From Chryseobacterium lactis (GTDB taxonomy: Bacteria > Bacteroidota > Bacteroidia > Flavobacteriales > Weeksellaceae), in assembly GCF_003815875.1 (NCBI RefSeq), contig NZ_CP033924.1, positions 62,001 through 126,000 of the forward strand: DNA of 64,000 bases, given 5' to 3'. The stretch's first letter is position 1. Every line of letters starts with the position of its first letter. Below are positions 43,099 to 51,351 of the stretch, one piece after another. The position numbers were made by a program, and so were the translations under genes. Under the pieces are notes generated by a model. That model saw nothing but the letters and a program-made list of their open reading frames with translations. It had not been told where the DNA came from and did no database searches.

Positions 43099-43421
43099 TT
43101 AATAAAAATTAATAAAACAGACCTTCTTTATTATTTTAAAACTCCCACTAACACAGGTATTTAATTTTAGAAAATACAAAAAAAACAAACTTTGATTATA
43201 AAATTAATAAGCATATGATCAAAAACATTAATAGTTTACACACAATTTAGGATTTAATAAATACAGGAAATAATATTACCTTTTTGCTAAAGTCAATACA
43301 CATAAGCATTTGGCATGATTTTAGTAACGCGTAACGTAGATTTTTCGTGAAAAACCGAATTATCATATTTTAACTGTTTTCACTGAAAAGTAAAAAAATT
43401 GTATAAGTTTTAATAAAAAAA
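43099..43421. other. AT-rich gene-free region upstream of HU
   Basis: About 320 bases without a coding frame. It contains TTTGGCATGATTTTAG near 43309-43324, which partly resembles a sigma-54 -24 element without a proper -12 GC. TAACGCGTAACG follows at about 43325, and poly-A/T tracts lie near the HU promoter. No RNA gene recognised. Confidence 0.4.
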
Positions 43422-43451
43422 TTGCACAATTAGAAAATAGTATTATATTTG
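43422..43451 (+). promoter_or_regulatory. Promoter of the HU gene
   Basis: TTG (43422-43424), 19-nt spacer, TATATTTG (43444-43451). Good flavobacterial consensus, 34 bases before the ATG. Confidence 0.7.
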
Positions 43452-43485
43452 CTATAATTACGAACTAACTTTAATATTAAAAATT

Positions 43486-43776
43486 ATGAACAAGTCTGAA
43501 TTAATCGACGCAATCGCAAAAGATGCAGGTATCACTAAAGTTGCAGCAAAAGCTGCTTTAGAATCTTTCATTTCTAACGTAACTACTACTTTAAAGAAAA
43601 AAGACGGAAAAGTTTCTTTAGTAGGTTTCGGTACTTTCTCAGTAGCTGAGAGAGCAGCTAGACAAGGGATCAACCCTGCAACTAAAAAACCGATCAAAAT
43701 CGCTGCTAAAAAAGTTGCTAAATTCAAAGCCGGAGCTGATTTATCAAACGCAGTATCTGGTGCTAAGAAAAAATAA
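43486..43776 (+). CDS. HU family DNA-binding protein
   Basis: A 96-residue histone-like protein: MNKSELIDAIAKDAGITKVA, then KVSLVGFGTFSVAERAARQG, then NPATKKPIKIAAKKVAKFKAG with the DNA-contacting arm and conserved Gly-Phe-Gly-Thr-Phe. It bends and compacts DNA as a dimer. The gene has a strong promoter and terminator of its own and a preference for a few frequent codons (for example GCT/GCA Ala and AAA Lys), consistent with high expression. Confidence 0.95.
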   Translation: MNKSELIDAIAKDAGITKVAAKAALESFISNVTTTLKKKDGKVSLVGFGTFSVAERAARQGINPATKKPIKIAAKKVAKFKAGADLSNAVSGAKKK

Positions 43777-43800
43777 TCATTCAGATTACGAAAATTCAAG

Positions 43801-43829
43801 GGCTGTTTCTTAGAAATAGCCTTTTTTTT
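43801..43829 (+). terminator. Intrinsic terminator of the HU gene
   Basis: GGCTGTTTC pairs with GAAATAGCC (one G-U) around TTA at 43801-43821, followed by eight T. Confidence 0.9.
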
Positions 43830-43932
43830 GTCTATATAAGTACGCTAAAGCCCAAAAATAAAATAAGCGAACCAAAGTCCGCTTATTTTGATATTGAGAT
43901 ATAAATCTCGTCAATTTTTAATTTTCAACTCT

Positions 43933-44574
43933 CTAGGGTGCCAATCGTGAGATCTTCCAATCCAGATCTTCGAGTTGATAAATAATCCTGTCATGAAGGC
44001 GATTTGGCCTTCCCTGCCAGAATTCAATTTCATAAGGTTTCGCAAGATAACCACCCCAATTTTCAGGTCGTGGTATTTCGCTGTTCTCATATTCCTTTTC
44101 CAGATCTTTTAATTTCTTTTCCAAAAATTCTCTGTCAGGAATCACCTGGCTCTGCGGAGACACCACAGCTCCCAACTGACTTCCTTTCGGTCTTGAATGG
44201 AAATAACCATCACTAAGATTTTCAGCTATTTTCTCGAGATCGGCTTTAATAATAATTTGTCTTTCAAGATTCGGCCAGAAAAAGTGAAGACATGCTTTAT
44301 GATTATGTTCTATCGCCTTTCCTTTTCTGCTATTGTAATTGGTATAAAAAATAAATCCTTCATGGGTATATGCCTTAAGCAATACCATTCTTGTTCTCGG
44401 GCAACCATCTTCCTCAACAGTAGAAACGGCCATAGCATTAGCTTCTGAGATCATTGGGCTCTCACTTGCCTCCAAAAACCAGTCTCTAAACTGTTCAATT
44501 GGATTTTGTTTTATCTCACTTTCAATAAGTTGGGATTTCTCGTACACTTTTCTTTTGTCGTGCAGGTTTTCCAT
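43933..44574 (-). CDS. pdxH: Pyridoxamine 5'-phosphate oxidase
   Basis: A 213-residue FMN enzyme of vitamin B6 synthesis: it oxidises pyridoxine/pyridoxamine phosphate to PLP. RTRMVLLKAYTHEGFIFYTN and NSRKGKAIEHN carry the FMN contacts, HSRPKGSQLGAVVSPQSQVI is the family's Arg/Ser loop, and the C-terminus EFWQGRPNRLHDR is the PROSITE-type ending with substrate contacts. All regions are present at full length. It is divergent from the YqgE gene, with only 24 bases between the start codons. Confidence 0.95.
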   Translation of the reverse strand: MENLHDKRKVYEKSQLIESEIKQNPIEQFRDWFLEASESPMISEANAMAVSTVEEDGCPRTRMVLLKAYTHEGFIFYTNYNSRKGKAIEHNHKACLHFFWPNLERQIIIKADLEKIAENLSDGYFHSRPKGSQLGAVVSPQSQVIPDREFLEKKLKDLEKEYENSEIPRPENWGGYLAKPYEIEFWQGRPNRLHDRIIYQLEDLDWKISRLAP

Positions 44575-44598
44575 AAATATTTTTTATTAAATTTGAGT

Positions 44599-45150
44599 AT
44601 GAATCACTCATACAAAGGTAAAATATTAATCTCGACCCCTGACATTTCCGGCGATCTTTTTTCAAGATCGGTAGTGTTGGTTATAGAACATAATGAAAGT
44701 GGCGCATTTGGTTTGATATTAAATAAAAAGAACAGCCAGATGAGTACTAAATTCAATGATTTCTTTGATTTTCAAATTGAAGTATACGATGGTGGTCCCG
44801 TAGAAAATGACAAAGTCTTTTTCATCGTAAAGAGCAGTGAAAAAGTTACTGAAATCTACACTGAAATCACTGATGAATATTATCTTACAGAAGATATTGA
44901 GCGCATCATCAATGCTGTTTTGGCTAAGGAACTTGATATCCATAATGTGAAAATATTTTCCGGCTATTCGGGATGGTCGCCAAATCAGCTCGATACTGAG
45001 GTTCAAAGAAAAATGTGGACGGTAGTAGATGTCTATAACCTGGATTACACTTTACCCAATGATCAGACTCTTTGGAAATCAATCATGCAAAATCTGGGTG
45101 GCGAATTCTTACTGTGGGCCAATTCACCTGAGGATATTTCACTAAACTAA
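44599..45150 (+). CDS. YqgE/AlgH family protein
   Basis: 183 residues from the ATG at 44599, since MNHSYKGKILISTPDISGDL is the conserved UPF0301 N-terminus. The frame is open further upstream, but only into the divergent pdxH. Typical motifs are RSVVLVIEHNESGAFGLILN, and YDGGPVENDKVFFI in the middle. A small cytoplasmic fold of uncertain role; AlgH links to alginate regulation in Pseudomonas, but no such genes are here. Confidence 0.9.
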   Translation: MNHSYKGKILISTPDISGDLFSRSVVLVIEHNESGAFGLILNKKNSQMSTKFNDFFDFQIEVYDGGPVENDKVFFIVKSSEKVTEIYTEITDEYYLTEDIERIINAVLAKELDIHNVKIFSGYSGWSPNQLDTEVQRKMWTVVDVYNLDYTLPNDQTLWKSIMQNLGGEFLLWANSPEDISLN

Positions 45151-45254
45151 CAATTCAATTGATAATCCATTAAAAATAATTAACAAAATTTATGATTATG
45201 TTAACCAATTTTTAAAGAAGTTTTCACGTTATTTGAAAAATCAAAATCATTGAA

Positions 45255-45836
45255 ATGAAAGGTATTAATCTACTTGCTATATCCATCTTTTCTACTGCAT
45301 TTTTATCATTTACACCACTGAACAAAAAGTATATTGTCATTGATGCCGGGCATGGCGGAAATGATATGGGATCTGTATATGGTAATTTTTCCGAAAAGGA
45401 TATTTCATTGAATATCGCTAAAGAAATTCAGCGAATTAATGAAAGTCAAGGCAAGTATGAGGTAATTTTAACCAGGGATTCTGATAGTTCCCCTACCCTT
45501 TTTGAAAGAACAGATCAAATCAACAAGCTAAACCCTGAAATGGTGATTTCACTCCATGTGAATAGCTCTCCTAAGGCAGAAACGCCTCAACAGGGATTCG
45601 AAGTATTTGTTCAGAATTCGGAAGCCTCAAAAGAGCTTGCTGACAAAATCTCAAAAAAATTCAAAGCCCGTACCATTGAAGGACGCAACCTTCATATACT
45701 AAGAGAAACCAAAGCATCTGCTGTATTGGTAGAACTTGGTTTTATCAATAGCGCTGCAGACAGGAATTACATGACCAGTGAAAAAGGGCAACAAGAAATC
45801 GCACAGAAATTCGTTGAAGTCATCAACGAGAACTAA
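45255..45836 (+). CDS. N-acetylmuramoyl-L-alanine amidase (Amidase_3)
   Basis: A 193-residue zinc amidase. The N-terminus is a short signal-like segment (LLAISIFSTAFLSFTP). The zinc ligands and catalytic Glu appear in order: IDAGHGG (His), SEKDISL (Glu), ISLHVNS (His), and VELGFINS (Glu). It cleaves the amide between MurNAc and the peptide in the periplasm, in cell separation or wall recycling. It has no AMIN or LysM domain, so this is a minimal catalytic form. Confidence 0.92.
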   Translation: MKGINLLAISIFSTAFLSFTPLNKKYIVIDAGHGGNDMGSVYGNFSEKDISLNIAKEIQRINESQGKYEVILTRDSDSSPTLFERTDQINKLNPEMVISLHVNSSPKAETPQQGFEVFVQNSEASKELADKISKKFKARTIEGRNLHILRETKASAVLVELGFINSAADRNYMTSEKGQQEIAQKFVEVINEN

Positions 45837-45867
45837 ATAAAAAACAATTTCTGATGTATTCAGAATA

Positions 45868-45907
45868 AAACCCGGTAAAGGACTATATAGTGTTGTTTAC
45901 CGGGTTT
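45868..45907 (-). terminator. Shared hairpin between amidase and class IV aminotransferase
   Basis: AAACCCGGTAAA (45868-45879) and TTTACCGGGTTT (45896-45907), 12 perfect pairs. The minus strand continues TTTATT, so it fits the aminotransferase transcript best. Confidence 0.7.
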
Positions 45908-45914
45908 GTCAATT

Positions 45915-46730
45915 TTATGAATTAAAACTTTCTCTCCAACTTTTCACCAGTTCCGAAAAACGGGAAGTTTCAAAAGTCTTATTTCTAATTTTACCTACAG
46001 AAAATATACCTTTCTCCTCAGAAATCATCAGAATCTCTTCTGCTTTCTGAGATTCAAATGCAATAATTTCATGTTCCTGAATATCAGCCAGGTTATTTTT
46101 ATGTAAAAAAGTAACAAAATTTTCCATGAAAGGAGAAATGTAAGCCCCTTCGGTCTGCTTGGGAACCTTAATCACATTCCCTTCTAAAAAGAGAAGATTT
46201 CCGGAAGTAGTACGGGCAATTCTTTTATTAGGATTTAAAAGAATAACATCGTCCAAATCGTTTTCCTGAGCATAAATTCCGCCATAAATATTTTCAGGGC
46301 AGTGCACTCTTATATTGCTCAACAAATTATTGTTGACATTGATTTCTTTAATCAGATCCAGTTCCTGTGGTCTTTGGTGAACATCCAGGACGTCATTCAT
46401 TTCCTGAACTTCATAAAAATAGGAAATTGAAGATTTTGACAACGTCACCCCATCATTATTTCTAAATACCTGGAAATTGATAATTCCATTTTGTATTCCG
46501 GCACCCTCTATAATTTCTTTTTGAAAAAGGGATTGAAAAAACTCCAGGGTATAAGTCAAAGGAATATTCATTCTCATCTTTCTCATGGAAGCCATCAGGA
46601 AGAAATAACATTCTTCATCCATGATCAATTTACCGTTTCTCACAAAGAAAGAAACCTTCACGGCATCGCCTAAAAGAAAGGCTCTGTTCTCTACATGTAA
46701 TGCGTCTGATGTAAAATATTGATTTTCCAA
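45915..46730 (-). CDS. Aminotransferase class IV (PabC/branched-chain aminotransferase fold)
   Basis: A 271-residue PLP enzyme of fold type IV. RAFLLGDAVKVSFFVRNGKL is the start of the fold, LNPNKRIARTTSGNLLFLEGN carries the motif before the cofactor phosphate loop, and EIIAFESQKAEEILMISEEKG is the family's C-terminal signature. It may be aminodeoxychorismate lyase or an aminotransferase. The initiation codon is TTG at 46730; no in-frame ATG lies before the conserved region, and an upstream stop closes the frame. Confidence 0.8.
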   Translation of the reverse strand: MENQYFTSDALHVENRAFLLGDAVKVSFFVRNGKLIMDEECYFFLMASMRKMRMNIPLTYTLEFFQSLFQKEIIEGAGIQNGIINFQVFRNNDGVTLSKSSISYFYEVQEMNDVLDVHQRPQELDLIKEINVNNNLLSNIRVHCPENIYGGIYAQENDLDDVILLNPNKRIARTTSGNLLFLEGNVIKVPKQTEGAYISPFMENFVTFLHKNNLADIQEHEIIAFESQKAEEILMISEEKGIFSVGKIRNKTFETSRFSELVKSWRESFNS

Positions 46731-46752
46731 TTTTTGATGTGATTTATTTACA

Positions 46753-46780
46753 AAAAAATAATGAACGATAAATCGTTCAT
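46753..46780 (-). terminator. Terminator of the START-like gene
   Basis: On the minus strand ATGAACG (46780-46774) and CGTTCAT (46767-46761) with a 6-nt loop, followed by TATTTTTTG. Confidence 0.6.
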
Positions 46781-46808
46781 CAGTTTTATCATTTAATACA
46801 GCTTGACA

Positions 46809-47195
46809 TTATGCTGCACCTAATTTTATTCTAAGGTTTTCAATAAGATTTTCCCAATACATTGCGTTTTCTTCTTCGTCACCTTCTTCACAGAAATCTG
46901 TGATATTAAGTGCCAAATCTTCTGTAATATCATCAATTGTGATAGTCATTTCAAAGAAATTCTTAGTTCCTTCGTCTTCTTCCCATCTAAAACGCACGAA
47001 ACCTTCTGGCTTATATCTGATCAAAGTGGCCTTTTCAGCAGGTCCTCCGCCCCAACTAAAAAAGAAGTCATCGCCTTTCTCTGTTACCTCATCCGCAAAC
47101 CATTCAGACAATCCTTCTGCAGTTGCCAGATATTCGTATAAAATCTCTGATAAACAGTGCATTGGAAATTCGTAATGGACTTTATGTTTCGCCAT
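46809..47195 (-). CDS. START-like (AHSA1/SRPBCC-type) domain protein
   Basis: 128 residues from ATG 47195 (MAKHKVHYEFPMHCLSEILY); the longer frame from 47222 adds nine charged residues not typical of the family. This small SRPBCC fold (AEGLSEWFADEVTEKGDDFFFSW, FVRFRWEEDEG) is a common flavobacterial family. The ligand is unknown. Acidic, soluble, cytoplasmic. A terminator lies between it and the aminotransferase gene. Confidence 0.8.
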   Translation of the reverse strand: MAKHKVHYEFPMHCLSEILYEYLATAEGLSEWFADEVTEKGDDFFFSWGGGPAEKATLIRYKPEGFVRFRWEEDEGTKNFFEMTITIDDITEDLALNITDFCEEGDEEENAMYWENLIENLRIKLGAA

Positions 47196-47350
47196 ATAAT
47201 CTTTGTTTTTATCGTCCCGCAATATATAAATTAATTTTTTTATTACACAAAAAAGGGATTACTTTTTTAAAGAATCTTCATGATATTTGTCACTGATTTT
47301 AAATCTGTATTATGTTAAATAAGAACAATATAAACTACGATGTAAGGCAT

Positions 47351-47377
47351 AAAAAAATCTCTCCTTTTCCGGAGAGA
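47351..47377 (-). terminator. Terminator of the class III aminotransferase gene
   Basis: TCTCTCC (47358-47364) and GGAGAGA (47371-47377); the minus strand continues with seven T. Confidence 0.85.
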
Positions 47378-47385
47378 CTTTATAT

Positions 47386-48567
47386 TTAGTTTTCGTTAAG
47401 AATATCGAGAATAATCTGACAACCTTCTTTGATTTCTTCCAGCGACAATGTCAGTGGTGGAGAAATCCTCAGGTATTCGTTTCTATAGAGCTGCCAGAAA
47501 ACAATAAGTCCTTTTTCCATACATTTTTTAGCAACCTCTAATGTATATTCCGGTGTTCCTAAATTGACTGCAAGCATTAATCCTTTTCCATTAATATTTT
47601 TAATCTTAGGATGAACAAGAAGTTCTCTGAACAGTTTTTCTTTTTCTGCCACTTCATCCATCAAACCGCTATCCAGAACTTCTTTCAATGTTGCATAACT
47701 GGCGGCAGCAATTAATGGATTTCCTCCAAACGTCGTAATATGTCCCAATTTAGGAGAGTGGGATAATGTTTCCATCATTTCTCTGGAACTCATAAAAGCT
47801 CCTACAGGAACTCCTCCTCCCATCCCTTTTCCCATGACAAGAATATCAGGAACGATTCCAAAATGCTCGAAAGAAAAAAGTTTTCCGGTTCTTCCGAATC
47901 CGGGCTGAATTTCATCCAGAATTAAAAGGGCTCCAACTTCTTCACATCTTTTCTTCAGTTTGATCAGATAATCACTATCCGGGACTAAAAAACCTGCTGC
48001 TCCCTGAATAGTCTCCAGGATGACACAGGCTGTTTTTTCCGTGATTTTATCAAAGTCATTTTCATTGTTGAATTCAATAAAGGAAACCATGGGTAAAAGG
48101 GGACGAAATTCTCTTTTATGAGCTTCATGTCCTGAAACGCTTAAAGCGCCATGGGTATTTCCGTGATAAGAATCTTTGAAAGAAACAATTTCCTCTCTTC
48201 CGGTATATCTTTTGGCAAGCTTTAAACTTCCGTCAATCGCTTCTGCCCCACTGTTTACCAAATAAGTAACTTCTAAAGGATCCGGAGTGGCTTCTGCAAG
48301 TAATTTACATAATGCTATCGGTTTCTCCTGTGCATATTCGCCGTACACCATGACATGAAGGTATTTATCCGCCTGCTCTTTGATGGCATCTACCACTTTA
48401 GGATGCGAATGTCCTAAGGTATTGGCAGAAACTCCGGCTACAAAATCCAGATATTTTCTTCCATCTGTACCGTAAATATAACTTCCTACGGCTTTTTCAA
48501 CTTCAAAACCTGCTGCAAACTTTGTTGTCTGAGCCTGATATATAAAAAAATCTTTTTGCATTTCCAT
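47386..48567 (-). CDS. Class III aminotransferase (acetylornithine/ornithine type)
   Basis: A PLP-dependent fold-type-I enzyme of about 393 residues. ATG 48567 (or 48561, two codons on) is preferred; a TTG further upstream is unlikely. YLVNSGAEAIDGSLKLAKRY is the cofactor phosphate loop, ILDEIQPGFGRTGKLFSFEH carries the Asp that pairs with the pyridine N, and LVMGKGMGGGVPVGAFMSS holds the Schiff-base lysine (GKGMGGG). Substrate (acetylornithine, ornithine, GABA or lysine) is not settled by sequence. It is monocistronic, with no arginine genes adjacent. Confidence 0.87.
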   Translation of the reverse strand: MEMQKDFFIYQAQTTKFAAGFEVEKAVGSYIYGTDGRKYLDFVAGVSANTLGHSHPKVVDAIKEQADKYLHVMVYGEYAQEKPIALCKLLAEATPDPLEVTYLVNSGAEAIDGSLKLAKRYTGREEIVSFKDSYHGNTHGALSVSGHEAHKREFRPLLPMVSFIEFNNENDFDKITEKTACVILETIQGAAGFLVPDSDYLIKLKKRCEEVGALLILDEIQPGFGRTGKLFSFEHFGIVPDILVMGKGMGGGVPVGAFMSSREMMETLSHSPKLGHITTFGGNPLIAAASYATLKEVLDSGLMDEVAEKEKLFRELLVHPKIKNINGKGLMLAVNLGTPEYTLEVAKKCMEKGLIVFWQLYRNEYLRISPPLTLSLEEIKEGCQIILDILNEN

Positions 48568-48688
48568 GACCACGAAAAATTTCAGCAAAGCTATAAAAGA
48601 TTACCCAAATGCCGAAATTATTGGTTAGAATAAAAAGTCAATCTTACAAAATAAAAATGATTTTAAAATCATACTAATTCAAGCAACT

Positions 48689-49465
48689 CTATAATATTTT
48701 CTCAACCGTTACGTAGCTATCTGTTGTAACATTATACGATCTTGTACCTCCTGTCTCGGAAATAGCCTCCAAAGTAATATACTGACCTTGTTGGGCATAT
48801 ACAGAAAAATCAAGGTTGATTTTACGATTGGTTCCATCAAAATTGACAGTATCTTCGAGGAGCTGAAATCTTTCGTTATCATTAACATACAGACCGGCAC
48901 CTAGTCTATCACTGAATGAGCCTGCAGAACCTGTAAAATTTAAGTTCAGATTAATCCTGTACAATCCGGTTTGCCGGATATATAGTCTGTTTAGATTAGC
49001 TCCTGTCGTAGGTACGTTGGTTTTTAATTTTAATGGATCTGCAAGAAAGTTTGCTTTATTGATTAACGAATTGATTGACAGCATAACGTCACCTGACGTC
49101 GTAGATACAGAATTCAGCTGGAATCTCGATATGTTATCAGATTCAATCTCGAAGGCTTTTGTCCATATCAGACCATCAAAAACCATAACCTGACCAATAC
49201 TTTTAACAAATAAAAGCATTCCTCTTAATTCCTCTATTCTTGTTGCCGGTGCATTGGCTCCTGTATAAGGCAGATTCACTTCTGCATCTACCGCAGGAAG
49301 CCCGAAACCTTTCACTCCCGAAGTTTCATTTGTATTGGTGATATACATCATCACCTGATCATTTCCGTTTGCGTTGGAATCCGGGTTCGGAATATTGGTG
49401 AAATTGACCTGTGCGATGTAAGTGTTTATGATCAACAAAAACAATCCAAATATATTTTTTTTCAT
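48689..49465 (-). CDS. Secreted C1q/TNF-like jelly-roll-type protein (third of trio)
   Basis: A 258-residue protein with a signal peptide (MKKNIFGLFLLIINTYIAQ). The N-terminal ~90 residues hold a low-complexity region with LPYTGANAPATRIEELRGM. The C-terminal ~110 residues (QTGLYRINLNLNFTGSAGSF, QGQYITLEAISETGGTRSYN, YVTVEKIL) show a beta-strand pattern like C1q/TNF-like domains. No anchor or sorting domain is seen. Last gene of a three-gene unit of related architecture; its start is one base after the preceding stop. Possible role: outer-surface or extracellular assembly. Confidence 0.6.
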   Translation of the reverse strand: MKKNIFGLFLLIINTYIAQVNFTNIPNPDSNANGNDQVMMYITNTNETSGVKGFGLPAVDAEVNLPYTGANAPATRIEELRGMLLFVKSIGQVMVFDGLIWTKAFEIESDNISRFQLNSVSTTSGDVMLSINSLINKANFLADPLKLKTNVPTTGANLNRLYIRQTGLYRINLNLNFTGSAGSFSDRLGAGLYVNDNERFQLLEDTVNFDGTNRKINLDFSVYAQQGQYITLEAISETGGTRSYNVTTDSYVTVEKIL

Positions 49466-49466
49466 T

Positions 49467-50294
49467 TTAATAGGCTTTAATTAGACGTACTGCAATATAG
49501 GAACTGATTGAATCGGAGTCTGTACCATAAGCTGATAATGAGCCACCGGAGCCACCAATTGTTCTGATGGTAGGTATTACTCTTAATTCAGCACCAGCCG
49601 GCAAGGAAATCGTCTGAGCAAAACTGCATGTCTTGTTTCTGCCGGTATCCACAATAATTACAATGGAATAGTTTGATTTGGTAGCAATTGTTTCCCAGTC
49701 TCCATCGGATGTATATCTTACCTGGAGTGTCAGCTTAAATTCCGTAACACCTACCTGAAGTCCTATAGATCCGCCCGTAAATCCTAAAGCAGCGCCTATG
49801 TCATAGATTCCATTTTGTTTGATAGTTACTGAACCGGAGTTTTTTAACCCAAGATTATCTACCAGAACTTCACTTTTATTATCCGGTGCAAGATATTCTG
49901 CTGAGCCGGCTGAAAAACATACTCCCAATCCAAAGGCAATACAAGGAATTGTGATTCCTGAAGAGATGCCCAGTCTTGATCCTTTAGAATGGAATATTCC
50001 CTGGATTTGTCTTGCCGGATTCCAGGCATAACCATCATATTTGTAATATTGATCATCACTTTTATTATAAATAAGACCACCAACAAGATTAGGGTAATTA
50101 TTAAAAAGATCCGTTAAAGAGGCATTATATTTTGGAAAAGATGTAAAATTATTTGCATAAGGAAATAGTACTCCCTTGGTTCCATCCTGAATTTTTACAA
50201 TATTTTTAGCACTATAGATATTTCCTCCAATTCCAATCTGCGCTTGTGACAAAAATTGAAAAAATAATGTTGTTATAAGTAGTATTTTTTTCAT
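49467..50294 (-). CDS. Secreted C1q/TNF-like jelly-roll-type protein (second of trio)
   Basis: A 275-residue protein: signal peptide (MKKILLITTLFFQFLSQAQ), then NIVKIQDGTKGVLFPYANNF, a repeated-in-trio region before YDGYAWNPARQIQG. The C-terminal beta-rich domain has NGIYDIGAALGFTGGSIGLQ and closes with SISSYIAVRLIKAY. The domain's strands resemble those of its two neighbours, but overall identity is low. The function is unknown. No membrane anchor. Spacing to the upstream gene is 4 bases. Confidence 0.6.
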   Translation of the reverse strand: MKKILLITTLFFQFLSQAQIGIGGNIYSAKNIVKIQDGTKGVLFPYANNFTSFPKYNASLTDLFNNYPNLVGGLIYNKSDDQYYKYDGYAWNPARQIQGIFHSKGSRLGISSGITIPCIAFGLGVCFSAGSAEYLAPDNKSEVLVDNLGLKNSGSVTIKQNGIYDIGAALGFTGGSIGLQVGVTEFKLTLQVRYTSDGDWETIATKSNYSIVIIVDTGRNKTCSFAQTISLPAGAELRVIPTIRTIGGSGGSLSAYGTDSDSISSYIAVRLIKAY

Positions 50295-50298
50295 CTTA

Positions 50299-51198
50299 TT
50301 ACATATTTATTTTTTCTACAATAATTTCTGACACAGAATTCCCTGTGGTATTCATCGCAAAATACATATTGTAACCCAGGCAACCTCCTACGGACATGGT
50401 CTGATTACCGAAAAAACGCAGCCTCACTCTATCTCCCTGATTGAAAACACCAACATAAGTGAATGCCAATGAATGTCCGACATCTACAGAGCCTAGCGGT
50501 ATGGAGCCTAACGACAGCAGTCCTCCCGTGGAATTGCTTACGGTGTTATTAATGGGTTTCCATGAAGCTCCGTTATCGGAACTTATTTCTAAATTCAATC
50601 TGGAATAAAGATTGGTTGTTGCACCTACACAGGTAGCTTCCCCGATATCAAGCGCTCCACTTTTAAAAGAAAGCTTGTATAATCCCCTTGTTTTAAAGCT
50701 AATGATATTGCTTGTGGGACTTATCAGACTTACATCATTTGAAATCTCATTGATACTGGGAGTATTGGAAGTAAAAGGCACATTAACTGCTGCGCAATCC
50801 CTGTCGGATCCACCTATGCAAGGCGATAAAATAGTGCATGGCTGGCAAGTCGTGGTAACGGTTCCGTTTCTAATAAAACGGGCTATTTTATTATTCTTCA
50901 CTGTGGTAACAATCGGATCTGATATTTTCCAGCTCGTCCCATCATTCTGAACAATACTTCCGGTTTCTCTGTTAAAAATAACCGAACCCTGAGTTCCATC
51001 TCCGGAGGTTCCGGATAACGAGACCGGCAATACTGTTGCCGAGCTTGCTATTGGCAGTCTCACTGCGTAGTTGTCTTGCTTTACATGAAGTTGTGTTCTG
51101 GGATCAGATTGAAAAGTCAAATTTTTAGATATCCCTACCTGACTATTCACTTTCATAGTAGTGAGAATAAAAATACTAATGGCAAATTTTAATTTCAT
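50299..51198 (-). CDS. Secreted C1q/TNF-like jelly-roll-type protein (first of trio)
   Basis: A 299-residue protein with an export signal (MKLKFAISIFILTTMKVNSQ). Opening QVGISKNLTFQSDPRTQLHV is followed by IVQNDGTSWKISDPI, where the others have an equivalent W motif (VFDGLIWTKA; KYDGYAWNPA). Six or more cysteines occur (TCQPCTILSPCIGGSDRDC), so disulfides are likely. The C-terminal jelly-roll-like region is FKTRGLYKLSFKSGALDIGE through SVSEIIVEKINM. It is first in the operon; no clear promoter box was found in the 150 bases before it. Confidence 0.6.
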   Translation of the reverse strand: MKLKFAISIFILTTMKVNSQVGISKNLTFQSDPRTQLHVKQDNYAVRLPIASSATVLPVSLSGTSGDGTQGSVIFNRETGSIVQNDGTSWKISDPIVTTVKNNKIARFIRNGTVTTTCQPCTILSPCIGGSDRDCAAVNVPFTSNTPSINEISNDVSLISPTSNIISFKTRGLYKLSFKSGALDIGEATCVGATTNLYSRLNLEISSDNGASWKPINNTVSNSTGGLLSLGSIPLGSVDVGHSLAFTYVGVFNQGDRVRLRFFGNQTMSVGGCLGYNMYFAMNTTGNSVSEIIVEKINM

Positions 51199-51327
51199 TT
51201 TTATTTTTTTATGAACTTGGTTTGCTAAAAGTATTATTAATTGCTATCACAGAATTTAATATATCTTAAAAAAATATAAAACAATATTGTCGAAAAAGAG
51301 CTCGTCTATTTTAAGGTTTAAAACAAA

Positions 51328-51350
51328 AAAAGAAGCAAATTGCTTCTTTT
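51328..51350 (-). terminator. Terminator of the OstA-like gene
   Basis: AAAAGAAGC (51328-51336) and GCTTCTTTT (51342-51350); the minus strand continues TTTTTTTG. It lies directly after the OstA-like stop. Confidence 0.7.
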
Positions 51351-51351
51351 C

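Noticed and set aside
43087..43485. Possible replication origin in the AT-rich region near HU
   Set aside because: No clear DnaA box cluster, no dnaA or dnaN nearby.
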